Notes under the pieces: generated by a model | Seen by the model: only the letters and a program-made list of their open reading frames with translations | Database searches by the model: none | Told to the model about the DNA's origin: nothing | Shown here: piece after piece, positions 54,547 to 62,578 of the stretch | How the letters are laid out: each line of letters begins with the position of its first letter | How positions within the stretch are numbered: position 1 is the first letter of the stretch | Program-made: the position numbers and the translations under genes | DNA from: Flavobacteriaceae bacterium | GTDB lineage: Bacteria; Bacteroidota; Bacteroidia; Flavobacteriales; Flavobacteriaceae | Length of the DNA stretch: 64,000 nt | Reading direction: 5' to 3' | Assembly: GCA_002691685.1 (NCBI GenBank) | Contig: NZIQ01000086.1 | Span: 7,666 to 71,665 of the forward strand

Positions 54547-54986
54547 AATCTATAGTTAAGATTTTAAATAAGTTTAGTCAAGAGAAATTTATCACATCTT
54601 AGTGTAAGTAAAAAGAAAATAGTTAAGAAAAATAGATATTGTAAAATACAAGCTATTACATAATGGTTTTGATGAAATTTATACCTAATTATTACAATAA
54701 ATTGAATATTAAACAAGAACAAAATTTTTGTTTAACTTATTGAGTATTAATTAGTTGTTAATTGCGCATTAAATGATTCACGTTGTGCTGTTTAAAGTTA
54801 AACACTCGAATTAATCAAAACAATCAAAGAATGGCTTAGATGGCTCAGACAGTACACAAGATTATGTATTTTACGAGGTCATATAAGTACATTTAATAAG
54901 CTCTATTTTACATATAATTATCACAAAAACTTTGTACATTTTATATTGAAGATAAAAATACTATGCATGCATAATATTTTGTATAT
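54547..54986. other. AT-rich divergent intergenic region
   Basis: These 440 bases separate the divergent small gene and the MarR gene, so they should hold both promoters. Visible structure includes a dyad centred near 54724 (AACAAAA-T-TTTTGTT) and the 12-base palindrome at 54962-54973. No coding region, tRNA or terminator is supported. The stretch is more AT-rich than its surroundings by eye. Confidence 0.6.
54962..54973. promoter_or_regulatory. Palindrome, candidate MarR operator
   Basis: TATGCATGCATA is a perfect 12-base palindrome centred 25 bases before the MarR gene start and immediately upstream of the -7 element TATATTTG. A repressor bound here would block the promoter. Autoregulation by the MarR protein is an inference; no second copy was found in the window. 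Confidence 0.45.
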
Positions 54987-54989
54987 TTG
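54982..54989 (+). promoter_or_regulatory. -7 element overlapping the MarR gene start
   Basis: TATATTTG matches TAnnTTTG exactly. It includes the TTG used as start in the ORF track and ends four bases before the alternative GTG start (54993). If functional, transcription would begin at or after that GTG, implying a leaderless message. No TTTG is found 19 bases upstream, so the element may be fortuitous. Confidence 0.4.
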
Positions 54990-54992
54990 AAT

Positions 54993-55448
54993 GTGTCAGA
55001 TACTAATCAAAATATTACTCTCGATCACGCGTTAAGGGCAACTTGGCAAAGTATTTCGAAAATGTACAACGAAATGGCAAAACCTTATGGCGTGACTATG
55101 GCTGTAGGGCTTACACTTTTAAATTTAGATCCTAAAAATGGTGTTTCTAGTACTGCGCTCGGCCCTATGATGGGAATGGAATCCACTTCGCTTTCTAGGC
55201 TTGTTAATAACCTCGAAGATTTAAACCTTATTGAGCGAAAACAAAATCCTGTAGATAAAAGAGGTGTACATATTCATCTGACCGCACTTGGTTTAGAAAA
55301 AAGAGACTTAATAAAAGAACACGTTTTAAATTTCAATCATCGCGTTACATCTAAATTGAGTACAGAAGACATAAAAGGCTATTTCAAAACCATAGAAATG
55401 CTCGAAAATGTGGCGTTACAAATAAAATCAACTCTAAATCCCGAATAA
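54993..55448 (+). CDS. MarR-family regulator of the fad operon
   Basis: A winged-helix regulator of about 151 residues: DHALRATWQSISKMYNEMAKPYG, the recognition region TALGPMMGMESTSLSRLVNNLEDLNLIERKQNPVDKRGVHIHLTALG and C-terminal dimer helices. The track uses TTG at 54987; the GTG at 54993 gives MSDTNQNITLDHALR and is equally plausible, and either is non-ATG. Its stop is two bases before the FadN-like gene, so it is the first gene of the beta-oxidation operon. It probably represses that operon and responds to an acyl-CoA or fatty acid, by analogy and context. Confidence 0.88.
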   Translation: MSDTNQNITLDHALRATWQSISKMYNEMAKPYGVTMAVGLTLLNLDPKNGVSSTALGPMMGMESTSLSRLVNNLEDLNLIERKQNPVDKRGVHIHLTALGLEKRDLIKEHVLNFNHRVTSKLSTEDIKGYFKTIEMLENVALQIKSTLNPE

Positions 55449-55450
55449 GA

Positions 55451-57865
55451 ATGAAAACAAAAAGACGGATTAAAAAGATAGCAGTCATAGGCTCTGGAAT
55501 AATGGGAAGTGGCATTGCTTGTCATTTTGCCAATATTGGCCTAGAAGTATTACTTTTAGATATCGTTCCTAAATCACTTAATGATAAAGAGGAAAAACAA
55601 GGATTAAATCTTTCTGACTCTAAAGTTCGAAATCGAATCGTACGGGAATCATTGGAGAAGGCAATTAAGTCTAAACCAGCTCCACTATATCACTCGAGCT
55701 TAAAAAGTCACATCAGTATAGGAAATTTAGAAGATGATTTACCTCAAATCGCAGATGTAGATTGGATTATAGAGGTAGTTGTAGAACGTCTGGACATCAA
55801 ACTTCAGGTTTTTGAGCAACTAGAAAACTATCGAAAACCGGGAACGTTGATAAGCACTAATACTTCTGGAATTCCGATACAACTCATGCTAAAGGGTCGC
55901 TCAGATGATTTCAAAAAATACTTTTGTGGAACACATTTTTTTAACCCTGCACGATATTTAAAATTATTTGAAATTATCCCGTCTGAGCATACTTCAGAAG
56001 AAGTGATTTCATTCTTTACGTTATTTGCAGATAAATTTTTAGGAAAAACACCAGTAGTCGCAAGAGATACTCCCGCATTCATTGGAAATCGAATAGGTAT
56101 TTTCAGTATCCAAAGTTTATTCCACACAGTGAAAAAGTTGGACATGAGTGTTGAAGATGTAGACAAACTCACTGGACCACTTATAGGACGTCCAAAATCA
56201 GCAACCTTCAGAACAGTTGATGTTGTTGGTTTGGACACCCTTGTTCATGTAGCTAATGGTATTAGTGAGCATTGTCCAAATGATGAACGTCACAGCGTTT
56301 TTGAGCTTCCTGCTTTTATCGAAACAATGATGGAGCATAAATGGTTGGGAAGTAAAACGGGCTCAGGTTTTTACAAAAAAACCAAGAATGAAGCCGGCAA
56401 GACAGAGATATTGTCCTTGGATCTTGACAGTCTCACCTACACTAGTCAGAAAAAATCCAAATTTACCATCCTAGAAAAAACTAAGGGAATAGACAATGTG
56501 ATTGACAGGTTCCCAATACTCATAAGTGATGACGATAAAGCGAGTCTATTCTACCGAAAAAGTCTTGGCGAACTCTTTGCTTATGTCTCTCACCGTGTTG
56601 GCGAAATTACAGATGCCCTTTACAAGATTGATGACGCTATGAAAGCAGGGTTTGGATGGCAACACGGACCTTTTCAAATATGGGACTCCATTGGTTTTCA
56701 AAAAGGAATCGAACTCATAGCAGAAGCAGAACAACAAGCTGCAGACTGGATCACATCAAAAGCAAAAGACGAGAATTCATTCACTTTTTATCAAATTAAA
56801 GAAGGTCTAACCTATTATTTTGATCAGCAAAGCGATGCGTTTGTCAAAAAACCAGGTGCTGATGCCTTTATCATTTTGGATAACGTAAGAGAAACTAAAA
56901 CCATTTTCACCAATAGTGAATGTGCTATTCAAGATTTAGGGGACGGAGTGCTTAATCTGGAATTCCAATCTAAAATGAACACCATTGGCGGTGATGTATT
57001 GGCTGGACTTAATAAGGCCATAGAAATCGCCGAAAAAGAATACGAGGGTTTAATCATTGGAAATCAAGGAGAAAATTATTCAGTGGGCGCCAATATTGGT
57101 ATGATTTTTATGATGGCTGTAGAGCAAGAATACGAAGAGCTTAATATGGCCATAAAATATTTTCAAGATACTGTTATGCGTATGCGTTATTCCTCTATTC
57201 CTACTGTAGTTGCTCCCCATGGACTCACCTTAGGTGGTGGATGTGAATTGAGTATGCATGCCGATTCTGTGGTTGCAGCAGCGGAGACCTACATAGGACT
57301 AGTCGAATTTGGTGTGGGCCTAATTCCAGGTGGAGCAGGATCAAAAGAAATGACATTAAGGGCTGCTTCGCATTTTAGAAAAAATGATGTTGAGCTCAAT
57401 GTACTGCAAGAGTATTTCATGAATATTGGCATGGCCAAAGTAGCGACTTCTGCTTATGAAGCTTTTGATATAGGTGTACTGCAACAACACAAAGATCTTG
57501 TCATAATAAATAAGGACCGACAAATTGCAGAAGCTAAAAAGAGAGTAATTAGTTTAGCCGAACAAGGTTACACACAACCCATTCAACGTAAAGACGTCAA
57601 AGTTCTTGGTAAGCAAGCCCTAGGAATGTTTTTAGTGGGAATTGATGGCATGCAAGCTGGAGGCTACATCAGTGAACACGACAAAAAGATTGCCTCCAAA
57701 CTGGCTTATGTAATGTCAGGAGGTGAGTTATCCTCATCTCAAACAGTAAGTGAACAATACCTATTAGATATAGAGCGAGAAGCTTTTCTATCCCTTTGTG
57801 GAGAAAGAAAAACCATCGAGCGTATTCAACACATGTTAAAAACCGGTAAACCCCTAAGAAATTAA
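55451..57865 (+). CDS. 3-hydroxyacyl-CoA dehydrogenase / enoyl-CoA hydratase (FadN type)
   Basis: An 804-residue bifunctional beta-oxidation enzyme. The N-terminal half is the dehydrogenase: NAD motif IGSGIMGSGIACHFANIG, STNTSGIPI, and GTHFFNPARYLKLFEIIP with the catalytic His. A second helical dehydrogenase domain contains GFGWQHGPFQIWD. The C-terminal half is crotonase-like (GLTLGGGCELSMHADSVVAA, ETYIGLVEFGVGLIPGGAG with the catalytic Glu). The dehydrogenase-then-hydratase order matches Bacillus FadN rather than E. coli FadB. The thiolase gene follows by three bases. Confidence 0.94.
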   Translation: MKTKRRIKKIAVIGSGIMGSGIACHFANIGLEVLLLDIVPKSLNDKEEKQGLNLSDSKVRNRIVRESLEKAIKSKPAPLYHSSLKSHISIGNLEDDLPQIADVDWIIEVVVERLDIKLQVFEQLENYRKPGTLISTNTSGIPIQLMLKGRSDDFKKYFCGTHFFNPARYLKLFEIIPSEHTSEEVISFFTLFADKFLGKTPVVARDTPAFIGNRIGIFSIQSLFHTVKKLDMSVEDVDKLTGPLIGRPKSATFRTVDVVGLDTLVHVANGISEHCPNDERHSVFELPAFIETMMEHKWLGSKTGSGFYKKTKNEAGKTEILSLDLDSLTYTSQKKSKFTILEKTKGIDNVIDRFPILISDDDKASLFYRKSLGELFAYVSHRVGEITDALYKIDDAMKAGFGWQHGPFQIWDSIGFQKGIELIAEAEQQAADWITSKAKDENSFTFYQIKEGLTYYFDQQSDAFVKKPGADAFIILDNVRETKTIFTNSECAIQDLGDGVLNLEFQSKMNTIGGDVLAGLNKAIEIAEKEYEGLIIGNQGENYSVGANIGMIFMMAVEQEYEELNMAIKYFQDTVMRMRYSSIPTVVAPHGLTLGGGCELSMHADSVVAAAETYIGLVEFGVGLIPGGAGSKEMTLRAASHFRKNDVELNVLQEYFMNIGMAKVATSAYEAFDIGVLQQHKDLVIINKDRQIAEAKKRVISLAEQGYTQPIQRKDVKVLGKQALGMFLVGIDGMQAGGYISEHDKKIASKLAYVMSGGELSSSQTVSEQYLLDIEREAFLSLCGERKTIERIQHMLKTGKPLRN

Positions 57866-57868
57866 ATT

Positions 57869-59059
57869 ATGCAAACTGCTTACATTGTAAAAGGATATAG
57901 AACGGCCGTAGGTAAAGCCCCAAAAGGTGTGTTCAGATTTAAAAGACCGGATGAACTCGCAGCAGAAACTATTGCCCATTTGGTTGCACAAATCCCAGAT
58001 TTAGACAAAAAACGAATTGATGATGTCATCGTAGGCAACGCGATGCCTGAGGCAGAACAAGGCTTAAACATCGCCCGTTTAATTTCACTCATGGGGCTTG
58101 AAACAGATGATGTTCCGGGGGTCACAGTAAATCGATATTGCGCATCAGGATTAGAGACAATTGCAATGGCTTCTGCTAAAATCAATGCTGGAATGGCCGA
58201 TTGTATCATTGCCGGTGGTGTTGAAAGTATGAGTTACATCCCCATGGGAGGATACAAACCCACACCAGACTACAAAGTAGCTGCTGCAGGTAAAGAAGAT
58301 TACTATTGGGGCATGGGATTAACCGCTGAAGAAGTCGCTAAAAAGTATGAAGTAAGTAGAGAAGAACAAGATCAGTTTTCTTTCGAATCACATCAAAAAG
58401 CACTTCGTGCAATTAAGGAGGATTACTTTAAAGATGAAATTGTTCCTATTCCCATTTCGAACACCTATGTCGATGAAAATGGAAAAAAACAATCCAAATC
58501 TTATACTGTGGAAAAAGATGAAGGACCACGAGCAGATACTTCTCTAGAAAAACTCTCTAGTCTAAGGCCCGTATTTGCTGCAAAAGGCAGTGTGACTGCT
58601 GGAAATTCTTCTCAAATGAGTGATGGAGCAGCTTTTGTAATGATCATGAGCGAACGCATGATTAAAGAATTAAACCTAGAACCTGTAGCGAGACTTGTCA
58701 GTTATGGAACTGCTGGGTTGGCACCAAAATTAATGGGTATGGGTCCCATTTATGCCATACCAAAAGCATTAGAACGCACTAACATGAATCTAAATCAAAT
58801 GGCGCTAATCGAACTAAATGAAGCCTTTGCTTCCCAATCATTAGCGGTAATTAAAGAGCTAGATATCGATCCTCAAAAGGTTAATCCAAATGGCGGAGCT
58901 ATAGCCTTAGGTCACCCTTTAGGTTGCACAGGAGCCAAACTTTCAGTCCAATTATTTAATGAGATGCGAAGACAATCCTTGCAAAACAAATACGGCTTAG
59001 TCACCATGTGCGTCGGAACAGGTCAAGGAGCTGCTGGAATTTTTGAATTTATATCCTAA
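57869..59059 (+). CDS. Acetyl-CoA C-acyltransferase (thiolase)
   Basis: A 396-residue degradative thiolase releasing acetyl-CoA at the last step of beta-oxidation. The nucleophile is Cys91 in RYCASGLETIA; the other catalytic motifs are NEAFASQSLAV, GGAIALGHPLGCTGA (His) and CVGTGQGAAG (Cys). It is placed three bases after the FadN-like gene and 12 before the acyl-CoA dehydrogenase gene, matching the fadN-fadA-fadE order known from Bacillus. Confidence 0.95.
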   Translation: MQTAYIVKGYRTAVGKAPKGVFRFKRPDELAAETIAHLVAQIPDLDKKRIDDVIVGNAMPEAEQGLNIARLISLMGLETDDVPGVTVNRYCASGLETIAMASAKINAGMADCIIAGGVESMSYIPMGGYKPTPDYKVAAAGKEDYYWGMGLTAEEVAKKYEVSREEQDQFSFESHQKALRAIKEDYFKDEIVPIPISNTYVDENGKKQSKSYTVEKDEGPRADTSLEKLSSLRPVFAAKGSVTAGNSSQMSDGAAFVMIMSERMIKELNLEPVARLVSYGTAGLAPKLMGMGPIYAIPKALERTNMNLNQMALIELNEAFASQSLAVIKELDIDPQKVNPNGGAIALGHPLGCTGAKLSVQLFNEMRRQSLQNKYGLVTMCVGTGQGAAGIFEFIS

Positions 59060-59071
59060 ATCGTTTAATAA

Positions 59072-60880
59072 ATGAATACAGTTACAACAAGAACAAGAGG
59101 CGGACAGTTCATTGTCAAAGAAACTGACGCAGAAGATGTCTTTTCACTTGAAGATTTAAGTGAAGATCAAAGGATGATTCGAGAAAGCACACTCGAATTT
59201 GTAGAACGCGAATTATGGGCACATTGGGAACGCTTTGAAAAGAAAGATTACGCCTACACAGAAGAATGTATGCGAAAAGCTGGAGAATTAGGCTTATTGA
59301 GTGTTGCTGTTCCCGAAGCATACGGTGGTATGGGCATGGGTTTTGTAACTACTATGCTAGTATGTGATTACATTTCCGGAGCAACCGGATCTTTTAGCAC
59401 TGCCTTTGGAGCTCATACAGGAATAGGAACCATGCCGATTACGCTATACGGCAATGAGGCTCAAAAGCAAAAATACGTACCCAAACTAGCTTCAGGAGAA
59501 TGGTTTGGAGCCTATTGTTTAACTGAGCCTGGAGCAGGTTCAGACGCGAACTCAGGCAAAACAACAGCAGAGCTTTCTGATGACCAATCGCATTACCTGA
59601 TCAACGGACAAAAAATGTGGATTTCAAATGCCGGTTTTTGCAATTTATTTATCGTATTCGCTCGAATTGAAAACGACAAAAATATCACGGGTTTTATTGT
59701 TGAAAATAATCCCGAAAATGGCATCAAATTGGGAGAAGAAGAAAATAAATTAGGAATTCACTCCTCTTCTACCCGACAAGTTTTTTTCAGTAACACTAAA
59801 GTTCCTGTGGAAAATATGTTGTCAGACAGAGGAAATGGATTTAAAATTGCGATGAACGCGCTGAATGTGGGTCGTATAAAACTAGCAGCAGCTTGCCTTG
59901 AAGCTCAACGACGGATTATTAAAGAATCAGCGTCTTATGCCTCACAACGTGTTCAATTTGGCAAACCAATCATCGAATTTGAAGCAATTTCATCTAAACT
60001 AGCTGAAATGCTCATGTATTGCTATGTAGACGAATCTGCATCATACAGAGCAGCACGAGATATTGAATTGGGAATTGAAAATCGCATTGCACAAGGAAAG
60101 TCTCATCAAGAGGCAGAACTTAAAGGCGTAGAAGAATTTGTGGTCGAATGTTCAATATTAAAAGTAATCGTCTCTGAACACGTTCAATGCTGTGCCGATG
60201 AAGGTATCCAAATTTTTGGAGGAATGGGATTTAGTGCTGACACCCCTATGGAATCAGCTTGGAGAGATGCCAGAATATCAAGAATTTACGAGGGTACAAA
60301 CGAAATAAATCGAATGTTGGCTGTAGGAATGCTTATTAAAAAAGCACTTAAGGGGCATGTTGATCTTTTAGGTCCTGCAATGAATATTAAAGACGAGCTC
60401 ACCTCTATTCCGAATTTTGAAACCCTTGATTTCAGTGCTCCTTTATCGCAAGAAATGGACATCGTGAAAAGGCTAAAAAAGGTGTTTTTAATGGTCGCAG
60501 GTAGTGCAGTTGAAAAGTATGGTCAAGATTTAGAAGAACATCAATCCCTACTCATGAATGCTGCAGATATACTGAACGAAATATACATGGCGGAATCTGC
60601 ACTACTAAGAACTTTAAAGAACATTAAAAGAGGTAAACACAATCAAGATATACAAATAGCTCTATGCAAAATGTACGTCTATAAAGCTGTAGATATCATT
60701 ACAGCCAAAGCTAAAGAAGGAATCATTTCTTTTGCAGAAGGTGACATGCAAAAAATGTTATTAATGGGTTTAAAACGATTTACTAAATATCATCAGATGC
60801 CTAATATTATTGAATTGAGAAATAAAGTAGCCTCTTATATAAAAGAAAATTCGAAGTATCAATTTGATTCAATGTTTTAA
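59072..60880 (+). CDS. Acyl-CoA dehydrogenase, long form
   Basis: A 602-residue flavoenzyme for the first oxidation step. The N-terminal and middle domains show LSVAVPEAYGGMGMGFV, GAYCLTEPGAGSDANSGKT and GQKMWISNAGF, followed by the C-terminal helical domain with QCCADEGIQIFGGMGFSADTPMESAWRDARISRIYEGTNEINR, which supplies the catalytic Glu. About 150 further residues extend the protein, as in VLCAD-type and Bacillus FadE enzymes. That extension suggests preference for long acyl chains and membrane contact. Confidence 0.94.
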   Translation: MNTVTTRTRGGQFIVKETDAEDVFSLEDLSEDQRMIRESTLEFVERELWAHWERFEKKDYAYTEECMRKAGELGLLSVAVPEAYGGMGMGFVTTMLVCDYISGATGSFSTAFGAHTGIGTMPITLYGNEAQKQKYVPKLASGEWFGAYCLTEPGAGSDANSGKTTAELSDDQSHYLINGQKMWISNAGFCNLFIVFARIENDKNITGFIVENNPENGIKLGEEENKLGIHSSSTRQVFFSNTKVPVENMLSDRGNGFKIAMNALNVGRIKLAAACLEAQRRIIKESASYASQRVQFGKPIIEFEAISSKLAEMLMYCYVDESASYRAARDIELGIENRIAQGKSHQEAELKGVEEFVVECSILKVIVSEHVQCCADEGIQIFGGMGFSADTPMESAWRDARISRIYEGTNEINRMLAVGMLIKKALKGHVDLLGPAMNIKDELTSIPNFETLDFSAPLSQEMDIVKRLKKVFLMVAGSAVEKYGQDLEEHQSLLMNAADILNEIYMAESALLRTLKNIKRGKHNQDIQIALCKMYVYKAVDIITAKAKEGIISFAEGDMQKMLLMGLKRFTKYHQMPNIIELRNKVASYIKENSKYQFDSMF

Positions 60881-60904
60881 CTTTATGAGCTTATTTATGT
60901 ACGA

Positions 60905-62350
60905 ATGAGTAAGACAAATTTTAAGAAACTTTATAACCCTGCCGACTTCGCTCAGCAGGGTCTTTTAGTTTTTGAGCTTCTTCAAGACTTTTTGGAAAAA
61001 GCTCAAAGTGAAGATTCAAAAACAATAAATTACAGGTCACCAGAAGACGAACTCGATTTTTGGAAAAAATGGCCTAATAAGCATAAAGGGGCAGCTGAAA
61101 ATCAAAAGATACAAGCTTTAATCACCTCTTTATTCGGACACACCAATCACATTCATAATCCAAAATATATCGGACATCAGGTTGGAGCGCCTCTGCCAAT
61201 AAACAGTTTTCTGGGGGCAGCTACAGCACTGATTAATAATGGTATGGCCGTCTATGAAATGGGTATGGCTCCCACTGCTATGGAACGTATTGTCACAGAT
61301 TGGCTATGTTCTAGAGTGGGTTTTGATCATAAATCTAGAGGTTTCTTGACCTCAGGAGGGACACTGGCAAATTTGACGGCTTTATTAGCAGCAAGACGTA
61401 CCATAGTTAAAGAGGATATCTGGCATACAGGGAACACCAAAAAATTAGGTGTAATGGTGAGCGCTGAAGCACACTACTGTATTGATCGTGCAGCGCGCAT
61501 CATGGGACTTGGTGATCAAGGAATCATAGGAATCCCTTTAAATAAGCAATTCTGTGCAGATGCAACAAAACTAGAAGAGGTCTATCAGAATGCTGTAAAA
61601 AAGGGGATCGAAGTATTTGCCATTGTAGGTAGCGCCCCTTCCACAGCAACAGGAAACTTTGATCCCTTAGAAGAAATGGCGCAATTTGCCAAATCAAAAT
61701 CCATTTGGTTTCACGTAGACGGAGCTCATGGAGGAGCTGTTGTGTTATCTAAAAAGTATAAACATCTAATGAAAGGAGCAGAGGATGCTGATTCTATCGT
61801 CATTGATGGTCATAAAATGATGCTAATGCCCACCTTAACTACTGCCCTACTCTTTAAAAAAGGTGATAATGCCCACAGAAACTTCAATCAACGCGTAGAA
61901 TATTTGTTACACGATACTGAAGAAGAAGATTGGTATAATGGGGCAAAGAGGACTTTTGAATGCACCAAAACCATGACTTCTGTTTATTGGTACACACTTC
62001 TTCAAGTTTATGGCGAAAAGATTTTTGAAGATTTTATCGACAGACAATTTGATTTAGCCAAGGACTTTATTAAAATCCTAGATTTACACCCTAGATTCGA
62101 ATATTTTCTTCCACCAGACTCCAACATTGTTTGCTTCAGATACCTTTTTGAAGGCAGCCATGATGAAGTCAATCATAAAAATAATGCATTGAGACAACTT
62201 GTATTAGAAGACGGAACATACTATTGCGTAAAAACAGTCTTGAATAAGACACAATTTCTTCGAGTGAGTTTAATGAATGCAACAACAGAGGTAAGTCATC
62301 TGAAGGAATTTATTCAATTCACTGAGAAGATGGCTCAAAAATTAATTTGA
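60905..62350 (+). CDS. PLP-dependent amino-acid decarboxylase (group II)
   Basis: A 481-residue decarboxylase of the glutamate/aromatic/diaminobutyrate group. The cofactor lysine is Lys304 in IDGHKMMLMP; VSAEAHYCIDRAARIMGLG (His stacking on PLP), GSAPSTATGNFDP and FHVDGAHGGAVVL are typical. The substrate is uncertain; the sequence does not distinguish aspartate, diaminobutyrate or aromatic substrates by eye. It starts 24 bases after the acyl-CoA dehydrogenase gene, so read-through from the fad operon is likely, although the metabolic link is unclear. Confidence 0.88.
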   Translation: MSKTNFKKLYNPADFAQQGLLVFELLQDFLEKAQSEDSKTINYRSPEDELDFWKKWPNKHKGAAENQKIQALITSLFGHTNHIHNPKYIGHQVGAPLPINSFLGAATALINNGMAVYEMGMAPTAMERIVTDWLCSRVGFDHKSRGFLTSGGTLANLTALLAARRTIVKEDIWHTGNTKKLGVMVSAEAHYCIDRAARIMGLGDQGIIGIPLNKQFCADATKLEEVYQNAVKKGIEVFAIVGSAPSTATGNFDPLEEMAQFAKSKSIWFHVDGAHGGAVVLSKKYKHLMKGAEDADSIVIDGHKMMLMPTLTTALLFKKGDNAHRNFNQRVEYLLHDTEEEDWYNGAKRTFECTKTMTSVYWYTLLQVYGEKIFEDFIDRQFDLAKDFIKILDLHPRFEYFLPPDSNIVCFRYLFEGSHDEVNHKNNALRQLVLEDGTYYCVKTVLNKTQFLRVSLMNATTEVSHLKEFIQFTEKMAQKLI

Positions 62351-62376
62351 AACCTCTAATTTTAAGACAAAACGAA

Positions 62377-62578
62377 ATGAATAAACTCATCTTAGTGATT
62401 GCAATCATTTCTGTCATAATCGTTTAATCCCAAAACGAACAACAGATTTATGACATTATTGATGCTATTTCTGCAGAGAGAATTAAAAACGATATTAAAA
62501 CCTTTGCTGATTTTGGAACTCCATATACACTAAGTGATAAAGTTTCAAATAGCATCAGAATAGCAATTTTAGGTAACT
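62377..62578 (+). pseudogene. Decayed 5' end of an M28-family peptidase gene
   Basis: Starting at ATG 62377 the frame reads a signal-peptide-like MNKLILVIAIISVIIV, a TAA stop (62425-62427), then SQNEQQIYDIIDAISAERIK and NDIKTFADFGTPYTLSDKVS. The latter resembles the N-terminus of exported M28 aminopeptidases of flavobacteria (AERIxxDIxxLAxFGTRHTLSDT), as I remember that family. The similarity ends near 62565, just before the M1 gene in another frame. An internal deletion plus one nonsense change would explain it. Confidence 0.65.
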
